Origin: Streptomyces sp. PKU-EA00015
Lineage (GTDB): Bacteria; Actinomycetota; Actinomycetes; Streptomycetales; Streptomycetaceae
NCBI RefSeq assembly: GCF_013387495.1
Contig: NZ_JABZEE010000015.1
Location: forward strand, 186,001 to 250,000
Direction of reading: 5' to 3'
DNA: 64,000 bases
Part shown: piece by piece, positions 32,891-40,835 of the stretch
Layout: each line of letters begins with the position of its first letter
Position numbering within the stretch: position 1 is the stretch's first letter
Notes under the pieces: model-generated
What the model was told of the DNA's origin: nothing
Database searches by the model: none
Seen by the model: the letters and a program-made list of their open reading frames with translations, nothing else
Position numbers and translations under genes: made by a program

Positions 32891-33448
32891 CTATGACGGC
32901 CGCCCGCCGAACTGCCAGTTGTGCACCTCGATGTCGGCGTACCGGTCCGGGGTCAGTATGGCGCGTGCCGTGTCCGGGTCCGGCGCCCGGAGCAACGCCG
33001 CCGTGCCCAGCCAGGTGTCACCGTCGTCGGACAGCAGCGGCCCGTAGGAGATCAGTTCGTCCCGGTCGGGCGGCACCGCGAGGTCGGCGGCCTGCCCCGC
33101 GCCGAGGCCGAGCACCAGGTACCGGTTGCCGCCGGTCCGGCCACCAGGGAAGTCCCACATGGTGCGCCCCAGCAGGTTGCGCCACCGCCGCAGCAGCACG
33201 TCCCGGTAGACGCCGGCCTGGTAGCCGGGCTCGTCGAAGGCGAACGCGCGGGCGACGGCGGGATCGGGCAGGTCGAGGATGTGCACGCTGCCGGTGGGTG
33301 CGTCGCCCTCGTCGGCGAGGGTCGGGCCCCGGGCGATCATCTCCTTCGCGTACCGGTCCATGTAGGACCAGTGCTCTTCCAGTAGCTCGGAGCGCAGCGG
33401 CAGGGATCCGGGCCGGTCTCGGTGGTAGCAGAAGAACTCCATGCCCAT
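32891..33448 (-). CDS. Protein with two YciI-like domains
   Basis: The 185-residue protein starts MGMEFFCYHRDRPGSLPLRS. The first half has EEHWSYMDRYAKEMIARGPT, LADEGDAPTGSVHILDLPDP and FAFDEPGYQAGVYRDVLLRR; the second half repeats the pattern with LISYGPLLSDDGDTWLGTAA and PDTARAILTPDRYADIEVHN then WQFGGRPS. YciI is a small ferredoxin-like fold of uncertain enzymatic role. A tandem duplication within one chain is the notable feature. An ATG at 33442 is an alternative start. Confidence 0.8.
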   Translation of the reverse strand: MGMEFFCYHRDRPGSLPLRSELLEEHWSYMDRYAKEMIARGPTLADEGDAPTGSVHILDLPDPAVARAFAFDEPGYQAGVYRDVLLRRWRNLLGRTMWDFPGGRTGGNRYLVLGLGAGQAADLAVPPDRDELISYGPLLSDDGDTWLGTAALLRAPDPDTARAILTPDRYADIEVHNWQFGGRPS

Positions 33449-33835
33449 AGGGTCTCTTCAACGAGGTGACCAGGGCGAGCGGGCTTCCGCCCGAAAGGCG
33501 CCTGAGGCGCAGCCTCGCGGTCGAGGCCGTACCCGCTCTGGTGGTGCGGCAAGGGAACGGCGGGCGGCGCACCGGACGACTGGTGTCATAGCCCCTACGT
33601 GCGGCACCTCGCCGATGTCGCACTCGGCAGCCGGCCAGCGCCAATCGATGTGAGCATGCGCCCGTCTGTACGGCGACGTCTGGTCCGTCAGAAACCGGAC
33701 CTACGCCGGTCAGCAACCGGATCCGACCGTGCGCCACCAGCGACTGCCGGCGTCCCTCGCCGTGACGACTGTCCGGCCGGAGCGCTACGCCCGCCGCCTT
33801 GGCCTTGAGCACGCGGTGCCGGACACCGCGCGCTG
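33449..33835. other. Intergenic, nothing recognised
   Basis: Short frames only. The region leads into a series of gene fragments (33836-34970). Confidence 0.35.
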
Positions 33836-34066
33836 AGAGGGCGGCTCCCGCGCGACGCGGTTCTCGTCGGCCGGACCAACGCAGCCGACAACCGTTCCCT
33901 CAGCCAGCACGAGGCCGTCCTCGACGCACTTGGTTCTCTCAACGTGCCGATCATCGCCGACATCGAGTGCGGCCACGTGCCGCCCTACATGCCGATCGTC
34001 AACGGAGGGTACGGCCGTATCGTTCACACACCGAGCCGGAGTGAACTGACGCAGACCTTGGACTGA
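33836..34066 (+). pseudogene. C-terminal fragment of an S66-family (LD-carboxypeptidase/MccF-like) peptidase
   Basis: The open frame reads LPRDAVLVGRTNAADNRSLS, QHEAVLDALGSLNVPIIADI, ECGHVPPYMPIVNGGYGRIV and ends HTPSRSELTQTLD. GRxxA, the P-I-x-x-D-x-x-x-GH-x-P-x-x-P-I-NG pattern and the tail fit the end of S66 peptidases, with the catalytic histidine in ECGH. The upstream two thirds with the nucleophile serine are missing. Confidence 0.6.
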
Positions 34067-34089
34067 CGCATCAGACCGGCGTCCAGCGG

Positions 34090-34349
34090 TCGGCTACCGT
34101 TCCCCGGAGGAAACCTGCGCCGCGGTCGTCGACGCCATGATGCCGGACCGGCCCCGGGACGACATCGCGCTGCTGGTGGCCCGCACGCAATGGCTCGATC
34201 CCACCCGGATCGCCGAATGGCAGGTGCCCCGCGACCCGGCGGCGGTCGCCCCGGTCCGCGCCGCCTGTGTCCGGCGGCTCCGGGAATGGGGCCTCGAGCA
34301 GATCGACTTCGCCGCCGAACTCGTCTTCAGCGAGCTGATCACCAAGTCC
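34090..34349 (+). pseudogene. Fragment of a SpoIIE-type phosphatase/ATPase fusion
   Basis: The frame through the ATG at 34137 reads YRSPEETCAAVVDAMMPDRP and RDDIALLVARTQWLDPTRIA, the end of a PP2C/SpoIIE phosphatase domain. EWQVPRDPAAVAPVRAACVR and QIDFAAELVFSELIT, the start of the attached RsbW-type ATPase domain, follow. It stops matching within the N box at about 34349 and passes into an unrelated gene fragment. The upstream sensor and catalytic parts are missing. Confidence 0.65.
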
Positions 34350-34354
34350 GTGAC

Positions 34355-34681
34355 AAGGGTGTGGACTGGCGGGTCGCGATCCCCTTCGACGGCAGCTTCG
34401 CCCAGTACTACGCCCTGGCCGTCAACAAGAACGCCCCGCACCCGGCGGCGGCCCGCCTGTGGCAGGAGTATCTCTTCAGCGCGACGGGCCAGAACCTCCG
34501 GCTCAAGGGCTACGCCCGCGCGGTACTGATGGAGACCATGCGCGAGGACGGCACCCTCGACGAGGACGCCGCGGCAAAACTGCCGACGGTCGAGGGGGAG
34601 CCCCAGTTCCCCACGGACGCGCAACTGGAGAAGGCGAGGGTGACGGTCGACCGGGGCTGGGCGAAGGCCGTAGGAGGCTGA
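34355..34681 (+). pseudogene. C-terminal fragment of an ABC transporter substrate-binding protein
   Basis: The frame ending at 34681 reads KGVDWRVAIPFDGSFAQYYA, LAVNKNAPHPAAARLWQEYL, FSATGQNLRLKGYARAVLME and ends TVDRGWAKAVGG. This is characteristic of the C-terminal lobe of iron/putrescine-type extracellular binding proteins. The fragment is fused directly to the phosphatase remnant, which shows a deletion junction at about 34350. Confidence 0.65.
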
Positions 34682-34849
34682 ACCCATCACCTGAGGGATC
34701 ACGAGTCCGGTCCCCGGGGTGATGTCAGGCAGGCGGCACCCGGTCGTCACCGTTCCAGGCGTACTCGGTGCGCCGCCGCACCGGCCTGCCGGCACAGGTC
34801 CGCGAACCGGAGGCCGGCCGGCGTGGCTCACAGCGAGCGGGGCCGCGGT

Positions 34850-34970
34850 GGTGCTCCTGGAGTGGCCCACCGACCAGGTCATCCGCCGCTACGAACGCGA
34901 CCGGTCGGGCGAACCGGTCCACGTCGACGTCGAGAAGCTCGGCCGGATCCCGGATGGTGACGGCCGGCGC
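34850..34970 (+). pseudogene. IS481-family transposase fragment
   Basis: The frame reads VVLLEWPTDQVIRRYERDRS then GEPVHVDVEKLGRIPDGDG. RRYERxRPGELVHVDVKKLGxIPDGGG is a conserved stretch of IS481-family transposases just before the catalytic core. Only about 40 residues are recognisable. Confidence 0.65.
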
Positions 34971-35314
34971 GTCCGACAGTGCGGCCTTCGGCACACGGGC
35001 AGTTCGAGACGGTGCCGATGACGCGAGAGGTCCTGTCGCTGCTGCGGGAGTGCACGACCAGCGGGCCGAACGCCAGGGCCGCCGTCCACCCGAAAGCTCA
35101 AGGGGCTGCTCTGGTCCAGGGGCCAGTGAACACGCCGCCGTGGCGCAGGAAGCGACTGGCAGTCCGGCCCACCAGGCTTTGCGCACTCGGCCCGTGTCGG
35201 CCATCCCACGGGGCGGCCGGCATGACGAAGTTCGGCCTGATCGGTGAGAAGCCGAGCTTCTTCGGTGAGCAACTCACCAGCAGGTTCCTCGCCGAGCCGG
35301 TCCACCGGGGGTGA
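34971..35314. other. Intergenic, probably decayed coding sequence
   Basis: Coding-like composition is present but no family was recognised. The plus-strand frame ends MTKFGLIGEKPSFFGEQLTS at the right side without a credible gene structure. Confidence 0.3.
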
Positions 35315-35929
35315 TCAGGCGCCGGACCGGGAACGGGTGCCGGTGTAGGGGCGAACATCGATGACCGTCATGCCCGCCGCGTGGGCCGCCTCGATGCCCT
35401 CGTCGCTGTCCTCGTAGACCGTGCAGCGCGAGGGATGGACCGCGAGGAGCTCGGCCGCGCGCAGGAAGATGTCGGGTGCGGGCTTACCCCGGTCGACGTC
35501 GTCACGGGCCACCAGGGTGTCGAAGTGCTCGCTGAACGGCTGGTGGCGCAGGGTCTCCTCGATGACGCGGCGCGCTCCGCCGGACGCCACCGCCATGGGG
35601 ACCCGGCCGTGCATGGCCTCGACGACCCGCAGCACCTCCCGGTGCGGTCGCACGGTGTGGGCCTCCTTGAGGAACGTCTCGTCGCGGTCGGCGACGAGTT
35701 GCTCCACGGGGCGGGACAGCGTGAGCGCGCGCTCGTCGACCAGGGCGCGGATCATCTCCGCCGACGAGAGGCCCGTACGGGCGTCGAACCATTCCTGTTC
35801 CAGGTGCACGCCTTCCGGGGCCAGGACGGCTGCCATGGCCCGGTAGTTGGCGTACTGGCTGTCGACCAGAGTGCCGTCCCAGTCGAAGAGCAGGCAGCTG
35901 GCGTGGCGGGGGGCAAGGTCGGGGTGCAT
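35315..35929 (-). CDS. HAD family hydrolase (phosphoglucomutase/sugar phosphatase-like)
   Basis: The 204-residue protein has the HAD motifs: LLFDWDGTLVDS (motif I, nucleophile D16 with D18), VPMAVASGGARRV (motif II, S), and RGKPAPDIFLRAAE then VYEDSDEGIEAA (motifs III and IV). The cap domain falls in the subclass I (beta-phosphoglucomutase-like) group. It is the last gene of the minus-strand cluster headed by a sugar phosphate cyclase, after the MFS gene with a 165-bp gap. In C7-cyclitol pathways HAD enzymes remove or shift phosphate, which is a plausible role here (inference). Confidence 0.85.
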   Translation of the reverse strand: MHPDLAPRHASCLLFDWDGTLVDSQYANYRAMAAVLAPEGVHLEQEWFDARTGLSSAEMIRALVDERALTLSRPVEQLVADRDETFLKEAHTVRPHREVLRVVEAMHGRVPMAVASGGARRVIEETLRHQPFSEHFDTLVARDDVDRGKPAPDIFLRAAELLAVHPSRCTVYEDSDEGIEAAHAAGMTVIDVRPYTGTRSRSGA

Positions 35930-36094
35930 GCGAAAGGAGCCTTCTGGGTGTGGGCCCTGTCCGGGTCCCGCCCGTGTGAGCCCGGACGGGTCGAGCCGGG
36001 TCGGGTCGGGTCGAGTCGGAGGAGGGCCGTGGCGGGTTCTGCGATCAGGCTGAGCAGGGTCTGAGCGGGGCGGGTCGGAGAAGGTGGAGGGAAT

Positions 36095-37423
36095 TCAGTC
36101 GGCGTGGTGCACGGCGGCCGCCGGCCGCCCGGACGCCACCAGTGGCCTACCCCGTGTCTCGGGCATCCACCGGGCCAGCGCCAGCGCCGACGCGCCGGTG
36201 ACCGCCGCGTACAGGGCGAACGTCCCGGCCAGCGACAGCTGCTGGACCAGAGGGAGGAACGTGGTGGCGACCACGAAGTCCGCCGCCCAGTGGGCCGCGG
36301 TGGCCACGCTCATCAGCGCTCCCCGCGCCTCGGAGGGATAGATCTCCGAGATGTACACCCAGAACACCGCGGCGGGGCCGACCGCGCCGGCCGTGATGAA
36401 CACGCACAGCAGTAGAGCGGTGACGGTGCCCTCGTGGCCGAGGAGCCCGGCGAAAGCGATCCCCAGGGCGGTGAGCGCCATGACGACGAGTCCGCCGATC
36501 ATCAGCGGTCGCCGTCCCCAGCGGTCCAGGGCCAGTACGGTGATCACCGTGGCCGCGACATTGCACAATCCCACCAGGATCGAGCCGACGATGCCACCGG
36601 CCGATGTGAGGCCGCTGGAGGCCAGGATCGTCGGCGCATAGTAGATAGCGGTGTTCAGGCCGGTCAGGTGGACCAGGACGGCGATCGCGAGGCCCAGCGC
36701 CACCCACCGGCGCCCCGCCCGGGCGCAGGCCACGCGCAGACCGGTTCCGCGCACCGGGCCCTCCGCCGTGGGGCTGCTCCCCGTCCCGATACCGAGCCGG
36801 GCCGCCGCCAGCGCCGCCCGCGAGCCGTGGCCCCGGCTGTGCAGCCAGTCCGGTGACTCGGGGACGAGGAACATCCCGCCCAGCAGGAGGAGGGCCGGGG
36901 CGATACCCACGGCCAGCATCCAGCGCCAGGCTCCGGACGGTTCCAGGGCATAGGCGACGACGTAGGACAGCAGCAGCCCGACTGTGATCATGAGCTGGTT
37001 GAGCGTGACCAGTGCGCCCCGGCGGGCCGGCGGCGCGATCTCCGAGATGTACAGCGGTACCGCGAAGGACGTGGCGCCCAGGGACAGGCCGACCAGGAAG
37101 CGCCCGGCAAGGAGCGACCCGGTGCCGGTGGCGGCCGCGGACGCGAGGGTGCCCACCGCGTATACCGCGGCCGCCGAACCGATCACGGGGAGCCGGCCGA
37201 AGCGGTCCGCGAGCCGGCCGCTGCTGGGAGCCGTCAGAGCGGCTCCCAGCAGGGCGGCGGACACCGCGGCGCCCTGGGCCCAGGGCGAGAGGCCGTACTC
37301 GGCGGTGACGAGCGGCAGGGCACCGGCGATGACGCCCGTGCCGTAGCCGAAGAGCAGCCCCCCGACGGAGGCGACGCAGACCGTCAGGGTGCGGGTTGCC
37401 GCCGGTGATCTCGTCGGTTTCAC
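36095..37423 (-). CDS. MFS sugar porter
   Basis: The 442-residue protein has about 12 membrane helices and the sugar porter signatures: GGLLFGYGTGVIAGALPLVT (helix 1), GRLADRFGRLPVIGSAAAVY (loop 2-3), GRFLVGLSLGATSFAVPLYI plus SEIAPPARRGALVTLNQLMI (the PESPR-type region), VPESPDWL, and in the second half LDRWGRRPLMI and YISEIYPSEARGAL then PETRG. These transporters move hexoses, inositols or xylose by proton symport. It is coupled (ATGA) to the Gfo/Idh/MocA gene. In context it may import a cyclitol or sugar substrate or export the product. Confidence 0.9.
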   Translation of the reverse strand: MKPTRSPAATRTLTVCVASVGGLLFGYGTGVIAGALPLVTAEYGLSPWAQGAAVSAALLGAALTAPSSGRLADRFGRLPVIGSAAAVYAVGTLASAAATGTGSLLAGRFLVGLSLGATSFAVPLYISEIAPPARRGALVTLNQLMITVGLLLSYVVAYALEPSGAWRWMLAVGIAPALLLLGGMFLVPESPDWLHSRGHGSRAALAAARLGIGTGSSPTAEGPVRGTGLRVACARAGRRWVALGLAIAVLVHLTGLNTAIYYAPTILASSGLTSAGGIVGSILVGLCNVAATVITVLALDRWGRRPLMIGGLVVMALTALGIAFAGLLGHEGTVTALLLCVFITAGAVGPAAVFWVYISEIYPSEARGALMSVATAAHWAADFVVATTFLPLVQQLSLAGTFALYAAVTGASALALARWMPETRGRPLVASGRPAAAVHHAD

Positions 37424-38460
37424 CGGGCCTCCGACGTGTCGGTCGAGGTGTCCACGGCGACGCCGCCGACGGCGGCGGATGCCACGAGTGCGCTGCCCAC
37501 CCGGGCGGTGCGCCGGGACTCGGTGAGCGACATCGGTGCGGGCGCTCCGTTGCGCACGGCTCGCGCGAAGGCTTCGACCTGACGCTGGTAGTGGTTGGCC
37601 GCCGGGACGGTCTCCTCGCGGACGCCGTTCTCGGTGAGGACGGTGATGACCCCGTCCTCACCGTCCATGGCCCAGGCGTTGCGCACCATGAGGGTGCCGC
37701 GGGTCCCCTGGAGTTCGTAGGCGGCGCGCGGGCCGTAGTCGATGCTGTAGTCGACGACCGCGGAGCGCCCTCGCCCGAAGTCCATCGTCGCGACCGCGCT
37801 GGAGTCCACGGTGAGGCCGGGGCGGCTGCTGAGGCGGGCGCTCACGTGCTGGGGAGCCTGCCCGAAGAACAGCAGCGGGACGTCGACGGCGTAGCAGCCG
37901 ACGTCCCAGGTGGCTCCGCCGCCCAGAGCGGGGTCCAGCCGGATGTTGCCGCTGCCGCTCTCGATGCGGAACGCGAAGGAAGCCCGTACGAGCCGCAGTT
38001 CGCCGATCTCGCCGGAGGCGAGGATCTCGGCGGCGCGCAACTGCTGCGGGTGGAAGCGGTACATGAACGCCTCCATGACGGTACGCGACGCCGCCTCGGC
38101 CGCCTTCTCGACGCGTGCGCAGCCGTCCTCGTCCATCGCCATGGGTTTCTCGACCAGGACGTGCTTGCCGGCCGCCAGGGCCCGCAGCGTCCAGTCGACG
38201 TGTTCGGTGTTGGGCAGTGGTATGTAGACGGCCTCGATGGCGGGGTCCGCGAGGAGCGTCGCGTAGTCCGGGTGGGCGGTGGCGCCGAAGGCGCGGCCGA
38301 GCTCCGCCGCGGCGGCCGCCCGTTCGGGGCGGCTGGCGACGGCTGTCAGCGCGCAGCCGGGTGTCGCGGCGATGGCCGGCATCAGGTGGGTGGCGATGTA
38401 GGAGGTGGCGCCCAGGACACCCCAGCGCAGGGTGCTGTTCCGCTCGTCGTGTGCCGTCAT
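37420..38460 (-). CDS. Gfo/Idh/MocA family NAD(P)-dependent oxidoreductase
   Basis: The 346-residue protein has a Rossmann N-terminus (LRWGVLGATSYIATHLMPAI), the family motif EKP in AAGKHVLVEKPMAMDEDGCA, and VMEAFMYRFHPQQLRAAEIL, the catalytic helix region typical of glucose-fructose oxidoreductase and dehydrogenase members. The C-terminal domain includes GGGATWDVGCYAVDVPLLFF. Such enzymes oxidise or epimerise hydroxyl groups of sugars and inositols. It is coupled downstream to the sugar porter and lies 13 bp after the GMC gene, so it fits a cyclitol-modifying role. Confidence 0.9.
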   Translation of the reverse strand: MTAHDERNSTLRWGVLGATSYIATHLMPAIAATPGCALTAVASRPERAAAAAELGRAFGATAHPDYATLLADPAIEAVYIPLPNTEHVDWTLRALAAGKHVLVEKPMAMDEDGCARVEKAAEAASRTVMEAFMYRFHPQQLRAAEILASGEIGELRLVRASFAFRIESGSGNIRLDPALGGGATWDVGCYAVDVPLLFFGQAPQHVSARLSSRPGLTVDSSAVATMDFGRGRSAVVDYSIDYGPRAAYELQGTRGTLMVRNAWAMDGEDGVITVLTENGVREETVPAANHYQRQVEAFARAVRNGAPAPMSLTESRRTARVGSALVASAAVGGVAVDTSTDTSEAR

Positions 38461-38473
38461 GCGTTGTCCTGCC

Positions 38474-40006
38474 TCATGCGTTGTCTTCCTGGATGAACCG
38501 GGCCGCGCGTTCGGCGACGGCGGCCACGGCTGCGTGGATGTTGCCGGTGATCATGTTCGGGATGACGGAGGCGTCGGCCACTCGCAGGCCGCTCGTGCCC
38601 CGCACCCGCAGCCTCGGGTCGACCACCGAGCCGACATCCCCGTCGAGGCCGATGCGACAGGTGCCGACCGGGTGGAACTGGGTTTGGGCGTTGGCCCGCA
38701 CGAACGCCTCCAGTTCGCGGCGGGTGGCCGCCGCGCTGAGGGGTGCGCGGCCGGTGGTCAGGCTCGCGAGCGGGTCGGTGGCGGCGATGTCACGGGCGAT
38801 GCGCACGCCCTCCACCAGGACGTCGAGGTCGGCGGGGTGGGTGAGGTAGGCGGGGTCGATCAGGGGATGCTCGTCGGGGTCGGCGGAGGCCAGGGTGAGC
38901 CGGCCGCGGCTGAGGGGTCGGGTGACGCCCGGGCCGATGGTGAAGCCGTGGCCCAGGCGGGCCGCGTTGTTGAGGTCCTTCATCGGAGCGAAGGACAGCT
39001 GCACCTCGGGCGCGTCCGACGTGCTGTCGAGGCACACGAAGCCCCCGGCCTCGCCGAGGTTGGAGAAGTCGGCGACGGGGTGACCCTCGGTGGTGTCGTA
39101 GGCGAGCGAAACCTGCACGTGGTCATGGAGGTTGGAGCCGACGCCGGGCAGGTCGACGGCCACGGGAATGTCCAGCGCCGCCAGTTCGGCCGCCGGGCCG
39201 ATGCCGCTGAGCAGCAGCAGTTGCGGGGCGGCGACGGCTCCCGCGCACACCACGACCTCGGTGGTGCAGCGGATCGAGGTCACCGTGCCGCCGTGCCGGA
39301 GTCGTACGCCCGTCACGAGGCCGGCCTTCAGCAGGAGGCCGTGCACGGCTGCGTCCGTCATGAGGGTGAGGTTGGGGCGTTCGAGAGCGGGTCCCAGGTG
39401 GGTGCGGGCGGTATTGCCGCGCTGGGCCGGCGCGCCGGGGGCGGCGGCGGTGCGGGTGGTCCGGTAGAGGCCCACGCCCTCCTGCCGGCCGGCGTTGAAA
39501 TCCGGGTTGCCGGGCAGCCCGTACTTCTGCGCGGCTTCGACGAACGCGGCGGCGAACGGATGGGGTTCGGTGTTCTCCGCCACGGGGAGGCTGCCGTACG
39601 GCGCCGCGTGGGCGGGGCCTTCCAGGCGTTCCAGGTACGGCACGAGATGCCGTGCGTTCCAGGTGTCGCCGCCCCAGCGCTGCCACGCGTCGAAGTCGGA
39701 GGCGGCGCCCCGGATGTGCACCATGGCGTTGATGGCACCGGATCCGCCCACGACCCGTCCGCGGGGCCAGGCGAGGCGTCTGCCGTCGAGGGCGGCCTGC
39801 GGCACGGTGCGGTAGCCCCAGTCCAGCTCGCCGCCGAGCAGCGACGGCCAGGAGGCGGGCCGGGCGATGCGCGCGTCGGTGTCCGGTGGTCCGGCTTCCA
39901 GGAGCAGGACCCGCCGACGGGGGTCCTCGCTCAGCCGGGTGGCGACGACGCTGCCGGCCGCGCCCGCGCCGACCACGACGTAGTCGTAGGTGGTGAAGCT
40001 TTCCAT
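38474..40006 (-). CDS. GMC family FAD-dependent oxidoreductase
   Basis: The 510-residue protein has the GMC ADP-binding motif YDYVVVGAGAAGSVVATRLS, the PROSITE-type GMC signature RGRVVGGSGAINAMVHIRGA and the second signature CAGAVAAPQLLLLSGIGPA. The active-site region near the C-terminus reads QTQFHPVGTCRIG with the conserved histidine. Members oxidise primary or secondary alcohols such as choline, glucose or long-chain polyols. It lies between an SDR gene and a Gfo/Idh/MocA gene in the cyclase cluster. Three different alcohol-oxidising families in one operon is unusual. Confidence 0.92.
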   Translation of the reverse strand: MESFTTYDYVVVGAGAAGSVVATRLSEDPRRRVLLLEAGPPDTDARIARPASWPSLLGGELDWGYRTVPQAALDGRRLAWPRGRVVGGSGAINAMVHIRGAASDFDAWQRWGGDTWNARHLVPYLERLEGPAHAAPYGSLPVAENTEPHPFAAAFVEAAQKYGLPGNPDFNAGRQEGVGLYRTTRTAAAPGAPAQRGNTARTHLGPALERPNLTLMTDAAVHGLLLKAGLVTGVRLRHGGTVTSIRCTTEVVVCAGAVAAPQLLLLSGIGPAAELAALDIPVAVDLPGVGSNLHDHVQVSLAYDTTEGHPVADFSNLGEAGGFVCLDSTSDAPEVQLSFAPMKDLNNAARLGHGFTIGPGVTRPLSRGRLTLASADPDEHPLIDPAYLTHPADLDVLVEGVRIARDIAATDPLASLTTGRAPLSAAATRRELEAFVRANAQTQFHPVGTCRIGLDGDVGSVVDPRLRVRGTSGLRVADASVIPNMITGNIHAAVAAVAERAARFIQEDNA

Positions 40007-40058
40007 GGTTGTGTCCTTCGCTCCGCTGAGCAGCAGTAGGGGGCGGGGCGCTGGGTCA

Positions 40059-40835
40059 TCAGGTCGCGAGGAATCCGCCGTCGACGCCGATGACTTGCCC
40101 GTTGACGTACGAGGAGGCGGAGGAGAACAGCCACAGCGCGACGTCGGACACCTGGCGTGGGGTGCCGATCTCCCCGGACGGGATCAGGCCGCGCCAGGTC
40201 GTCGCCCCGCCGACGGCCGCCTCGGAGGCGGCCAGCATGTCGGACTCGATGGGGCCCGGGGCGACGGCGTTGACACGGATGCCCTCGTGGGCGTGCTCGA
40301 TGGCCGCCACGCGGGTCAGGGCTACCGCGGCGTGCTTGGAGGCGACGTAGGCGCCGATGCCGGGGAAGACGGTGCGGATGCCGTGCACCGATGTGTTGTT
40401 GACGATGCTGCCGCCGCCCTGGGCGGACATGAGCCGCAGTTCCTCCCGCATGCACAGCCACAGCCCCCGGGTGTTGACGGCGAAGGCGGGGTCGAAGTCC
40501 TCGGGTGCCAGGTCCGCGAGGCGTCCGTCGCCGGGAACACCGGCGTTGTTGAAGGCGTGGTCGACCCTGCCGTACAACTCGACGGCCCGTGCGAACAGGT
40601 CGTGGACCTGGCTGGGGCTCGTGACGTCGCAGCGGACGAAGTGCGCGTCGCCTCCCTGCGCCCGGATCTCGCGCTCGGCCTCGGCACCGCGCCTCTCGCT
40701 CCGGGCTGCGATGACGACGCGCAATCCGGCCTCGGCGAACGCGACGGCGGACGCCCTGCCGATGCCCGCGCTGCCGCCGGTGACGACCACGACCGCCTTT
40801 TCCAGCGGGTTCCGGCCGTCGGCGTCCTCGCTCAT
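40059..40835 (-). CDS. Short-chain dehydrogenase/reductase (SDR)
   Basis: The 258-residue protein from ATG 40835 (MSEDADGRNPLEKAVVVVTG) has TGGSAGIGRASAVAFAEAGL for cofactor binding, FNNAGVPGDG (NNAG motif), the catalytic serine in IVNNTSVHGI and YVASK (Tyr-Lys pair). The C-terminus VNGQVIGVDGGFLAT is classical. The start overlaps the cyclase stop by ATGA, so the SDR is the immediate translational partner of the sugar phosphate cyclase. It may reduce or oxidise a ring hydroxyl of valiolone-type products. Confidence 0.92.
   Translation of the reverse strand: MSEDADGRNPLEKAVVVVTGGSAGIGRASAVAFAEAGLRVVIAARSERRGAEAEREIRAQGGDAHFVRCDVTSPSQVHDLFARAVELYGRVDHAFNNAGVPGDGRLADLAPEDFDPAFAVNTRGLWLCMREELRLMSAQGGGSIVNNTSVHGIRTVFPGIGAYVASKHAAVALTRVAAIEHAHEGIRVNAVAPGPIESDMLAASEAAVGGATTWRGLIPSGEIGTPRQVSDVALWLFSSASSYVNGQVIGVDGGFLAT

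Noticed and set aside
38405..40039. 544-codon plus-strand frame opposite the GMC oxidoreductase
   Set aside because: Antisense shadow without domain similarity.
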